From Acidobacteriota bacterium (GTDB taxonomy: Bacteria; Acidobacteriota; Holophagae; Holophagales; Holophagaceae), in the NCBI GenBank assembly GCA_016213735.1, contig JACQZU010000020.1:213142-277141 (forward strand): a DNA stretch of 64,000 nt, in the 5' to 3' direction. The position numbers and the translations under genes were made by a program. The notes under the pieces were generated by a model. The model searched no databases. It had not been told where the DNA came from and saw only the letters and a list, made by a program, of their open reading frames with translations. Numbering within the stretch: position 1 is the stretch's first letter; every line of letters begins with the position of its first letter. This document shows positions 62,212 through 64,000 of the stretch, piece by piece.

Positions 62212-62699
62212 TATTTCTCCCGAATCTTGATGGCAGCCTCGATCCAGTCTTCGATGTTGTCCTCAATCCATCCGTATGCCTCTTGACTATCGGAGTAAGG
62301 AGGGTCGTAGGTTTTCACAATTTGGTCCATTGCCGTGTCCCCGATCTTGTACCCAGAGAAGGGATTTTTGCCTTTTGTGGTCTGATTCCCCTCACTGTCC
62401 TTCAGATCCTGGATGTAGATCCCGAGAACCCCTTTCCCATCCTCCCAGGCCTTCTCGATCTCGTAATTAATCCACTTCCGACCAGCGGTATCCTTGCCGA
62501 TCAGCACGACTGCACAAGAACGCCCGTTCATCTGATCGTTAATCCATTTTTTAATAGCGTTGTCGCCGCCCTTCGTGACAGTCTCCCAGTCGTTATCGCT
62601 TGCGGCCTTGTTGCCTTCAACCTTACCAATGTTGCGGACCTGGGAGGCACGCCAGTTGTCAGGCTTATAGTGGAAACTGTAGAAAACTTTCCGCACCAT
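62208..62699 (-). CDS. TIR-like protein of the ThsB / DUF1863 (MTH538) family
   Basis: A 163-aa TIR-like protein. The N-terminus KVFYSFHYKPDNWRASQVRN and the middle VVLIGKDTAGRKWINYEIEK match ThsB of Thoeris defence systems, including Glu80 in the RKWINYEIEKAW segment, the position of the NAD-processing Glu. The C-terminal GIYIQDLKDSEG and KNPF are also typical. ThsB senses phage and makes an ADP-ribose-type signal that activates a partner. ATG at 62699 has AGGAG seven bases upstream. It lies 24 bases after the immunity-like gene and is coupled to the membrane gene. No ThsA (SIR2-SLOG or Macro) gene is visible. Confidence 0.88.
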   Translation of the reverse strand: MVRKVFYSFHYKPDNWRASQVRNIGKVEGNKAASDNDWETVTKGGDNAIKKWINDQMNGRSCAVVLIGKDTAGRKWINYEIEKAWEDGKGVLGIYIQDLKDSEGNQTTKGKNPFSGYKIGDTAMDQIVKTYDPPYSDSQEAYGWIEDNIEDWIEAAIKIREKY

Positions 62700-62723
62700 A
62701 TTATCTCCTAAATATTTATACAA

Positions 62724-63131
62724 TTAATCAGAGAAAGGAACTGTTTCATTGATAGAAGAAAGAGGATAAATTCTAATATTCATAGAAAATCCCATTGCTC
62801 CTAATTTTTGTATTAATTTACTGGTTATTTCTTGGTCCATGGTGAATTTTATATGTTCACATTCAAATCCAATATCAATAATTTTTTCATCAATTTTATT
62901 CCAAATTTCATGCAAATTATTAGGCATTGATTCAAAAATCAAAAGAAGGTAATTTATATCATCTTCTGGCCCATTTTTTTGAAGCAAATTACTTTCGATT
63001 CCTATTGTAAATTTATCATCAATAATATCATTCCATAAAAATAGCACCTTTTCATTGAGAAAATCAATGATAGGCTTGAATTCTGTTTTCGAGCGAATGA
63101 TTAAATCCGTGTTTAGATATCTTGCCCCCAT
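62724..63131 (-). CDS. Presumed immunity protein for the RHS toxin
   Basis: A 135-aa protein, starting MGARYLNTDLIIRSKTEFKP, encoded by strikingly AT-rich DNA, far below the rest of the window. Acidic, no signal peptide, no known family recognised. Position directly behind an RHS C-terminus (13-base gap) is the standard place for the cognate immunity gene. GGAG site nine bases before ATG. The base composition marks it as recently acquired. Confidence 0.65.
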   Translation of the reverse strand: MGARYLNTDLIIRSKTEFKPIIDFLNEKVLFLWNDIIDDKFTIGIESNLLQKNGPEDDINYLLLIFESMPNNLHEIWNKIDEKIIDIGFECEHIKFTMDQEITSKLIQKLGAMGFSMNIRIYPLSSINETVPFSD

Positions 63132-63144
63132 AATATCTCCAGGT

Positions 63145-64000
63145 TCATCTGATTTTGTAACAACGTTTTGGGAAAATATGTCTAGCTGTCTGTCCCCTAG
63201 GGGCGAGACTTTGGGCTTCTTTTATCCAATTATATCTCGCTTCGGCTTCATCCATTCCGCCTGCCACAATGTATGTCTCACCTGGAACAACATTTTTATT
63301 TTGTCCAATTATTTCATATTTTGCTGGTCCTTCGCAGATACATTTAGGATTTCTGGGACCACGATCACAAGGTGGACATCTGCGAGAAGGAGACGCATCG
63401 CTGGTTTGAAGCAATAAAATGGCGATACCAAGCCCAGCAGGGTTACAAATTACTGGAATAACCCAGGGAGCAGCCCATGGAATGGCCGGCGCGGCGGCTT
63501 GTAGTCCGTTCTGATCAATTAAATTAATTGCGTTATTGAAAACATACCCATAAAGATTAAGATCTTCTTCCTCTTCAAGTCGGTCGCGGCTAATCCAGCG
63601 TCCCAAATTGGGATCATAAGCCCGGAAGAACGCTAGATTCAGCCCGCTCTGCCCATGCCAGACGTGTCCCGTGAAGCCCAGGAACGAATCCCGGTCGCCT
63701 GAGATTTTCGTCATTCTTCCATAGGGGTCGTAGTCGTAGCGCGCGCGGATGGCCTGGCTGCTGTCGGTTAGTTCGCGTATCGATCCGAGGTGATCCCTGG
63801 TGTAGTACAGGATCGTCCCGTCGGTATCCACATACCCCTGACTGTAGAAGCGCCGCAGAACGGTGCCTCCATCGCTGCTTCGCTCCTCCGCGATCTCCAC
63901 ACCATCCCACAGGTACTTCTTGTTCGAAGTCTCGGTGAGGACGGTGTTCACCGGATCCAGCTCGCGGATCATCACCCGCCTGCCCATCTCGTCGTACCCG
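63145..64000 (-). CDS. RHS repeat protein C-terminus with polymorphic toxin tip (5' part off-window)
   Basis: The last ~285 residues of an RHS protein; the frame runs off the end of the window (YDEMGRRVMIREL continues upstream). The RHS core is clear: YTRDHLGSIRELTDSSQAIR, RYDYDPYGRM, and the core end FRAYDPNLGRWISRDRLEEE ... LYGYVFNNAINLIDQNGL. After this, ~115 residues form the variable tip: a hydrophobic stretch (WVIPVICNPAGLGIAILLL), a Cys-rich part (CPPCDRGPRNPKCIC) and a basic end (TARHIFPKRCYKIR). The tip's activity is unknown. GC falls along the gene, suggesting that the tip was swapped in. Confidence 0.88.
   Translation of the reverse strand, partial: GYDEMGRRVMIRELDPVNTVLTETSNKKYLWDGVEIAEERSSDGGTVLRRFYSQGYVDTDGTILYYTRDHLGSIRELTDSSQAIRARYDYDPYGRMTKISGDRDSFLGFTGHVWHGQSGLNLAFFRAYDPNLGRWISRDRLEEEEDLNLYGYVFNNAINLIDQNGLQAAAPAIPWAAPWVIPVICNPAGLGIAILLLQTSDASPSRRCPPCDRGPRNPKCICEGPAKYEIIGQNKNVVPGETYIVAGGMDEAEARYNWIKEAQSLAPRGQTARHIFPKRCYKIR

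Noticed and set aside
62700..62723. TIR protein starting further upstream (MYKYLGDN)
   Set aside because: AGGAG is seven bases before the ATG at 62699, and family members start at the MVRKVFYSFHY-like point.

Overview
The window is GC-rich, densely packed chromosomal DNA from a Gram-negative bacterium. The gene set fits Acidobacteriota, most likely a Geothrix/Holophaga-like member of Holophagae. It includes TamB, a lone TonB protein, BshA, a Mg-type HemB, a fused DmsB-DmsC membrane iron-sulfur protein beside a molybdopterin oxidoreductase, many DinB and DUF-type proteins, and frequent GTG/TTG starts. The taxon is an inference from gene content, not a measurement. Genes commonly overlap by ATGA-type junctions, and convergent pairs often end 0-4 bases apart or overlap.

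Layout. 1-8 kb: end of tamB coupled to moaD; a 111-bp direct repeat carrying the 3' end of a tRNA(CAU), then the intact tRNA; bshA, a yggT-like gene, a DivIVA-like gene, a thiolase and a DinB protein. 8-19 kb: a predicted small basic peptide, a sensor kinase with arfB, a cupin, a two-domain PPK2 kinase, a K+ channel/RCK protein, a COG2509-type FAD protein, and a two-gene molybdoenzyme complex. 19-30 kb: a dispersed inverted-repeat element, a large secreted protein of unknown role, tonB, recO, a Spy-like protein, a transglutaminase, a cysteine-synthase-like enzyme, a candidate structured RNA, a membrane protein with a C-terminal zinc-binding module, a 16-residue-repeat secreted protein, a metallophosphoesterase and an HDOD protein. 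30-45 kb: an ImuB-like polymerase, a DUF5666 lipoprotein, a DUF512/PDZ radical-SAM-like protein, an L,D-transpeptidase, a DMT transporter, a second inverted-repeat element, the operon ech-proB-proA-aldehyde dehydrogenase, nadC, a methyltransferase, a universal stress protein, and pirin behind a 23-bp operator-like palindrome. 45-60 kb: a soluble chemotaxis receptor, rarA, an AlaX editing protein, a hemerythrin-like protein, a cysteine desulfurase, a YheT-type hydrolase, ubiX, hemB, a SAM-I riboswitch with terminator in front of a MetB-type enzyme, a compact SRAP-like protein, a Tam-like methyltransferase, an AlkA-like glycosylase and YqgE.

60.6-64 kb is an accessory region of clearly different character. 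About 1.1 kb without a convincing gene contains a 33-bp palindrome. It is followed, all on the minus strand, by the C-terminal part of an RHS toxin, a very AT-rich presumptive immunity gene, a ThsB-like TIR gene (DUF1863/MTH538 type), and a translationally coupled small membrane protein. The TIR plus membrane-protein pair looks like a compact Thoeris-related defence unit whose effector carries no recognisable Macro or SIR2 domain. It is the best candidate here for a poorly described system.

How genes work together: sulfur/methionine metabolism (riboswitch-metB, a CysK-like enzyme, cysteine desulfurase), proline synthesis (proB-proA), DNA repair (recO, imuB, rarA, AlkA-like, SRAP-like), and envelope/redox functions (TamB, TonB, LdtA-type, molybdoenzyme with MoaD for cofactor sulfur transfer).
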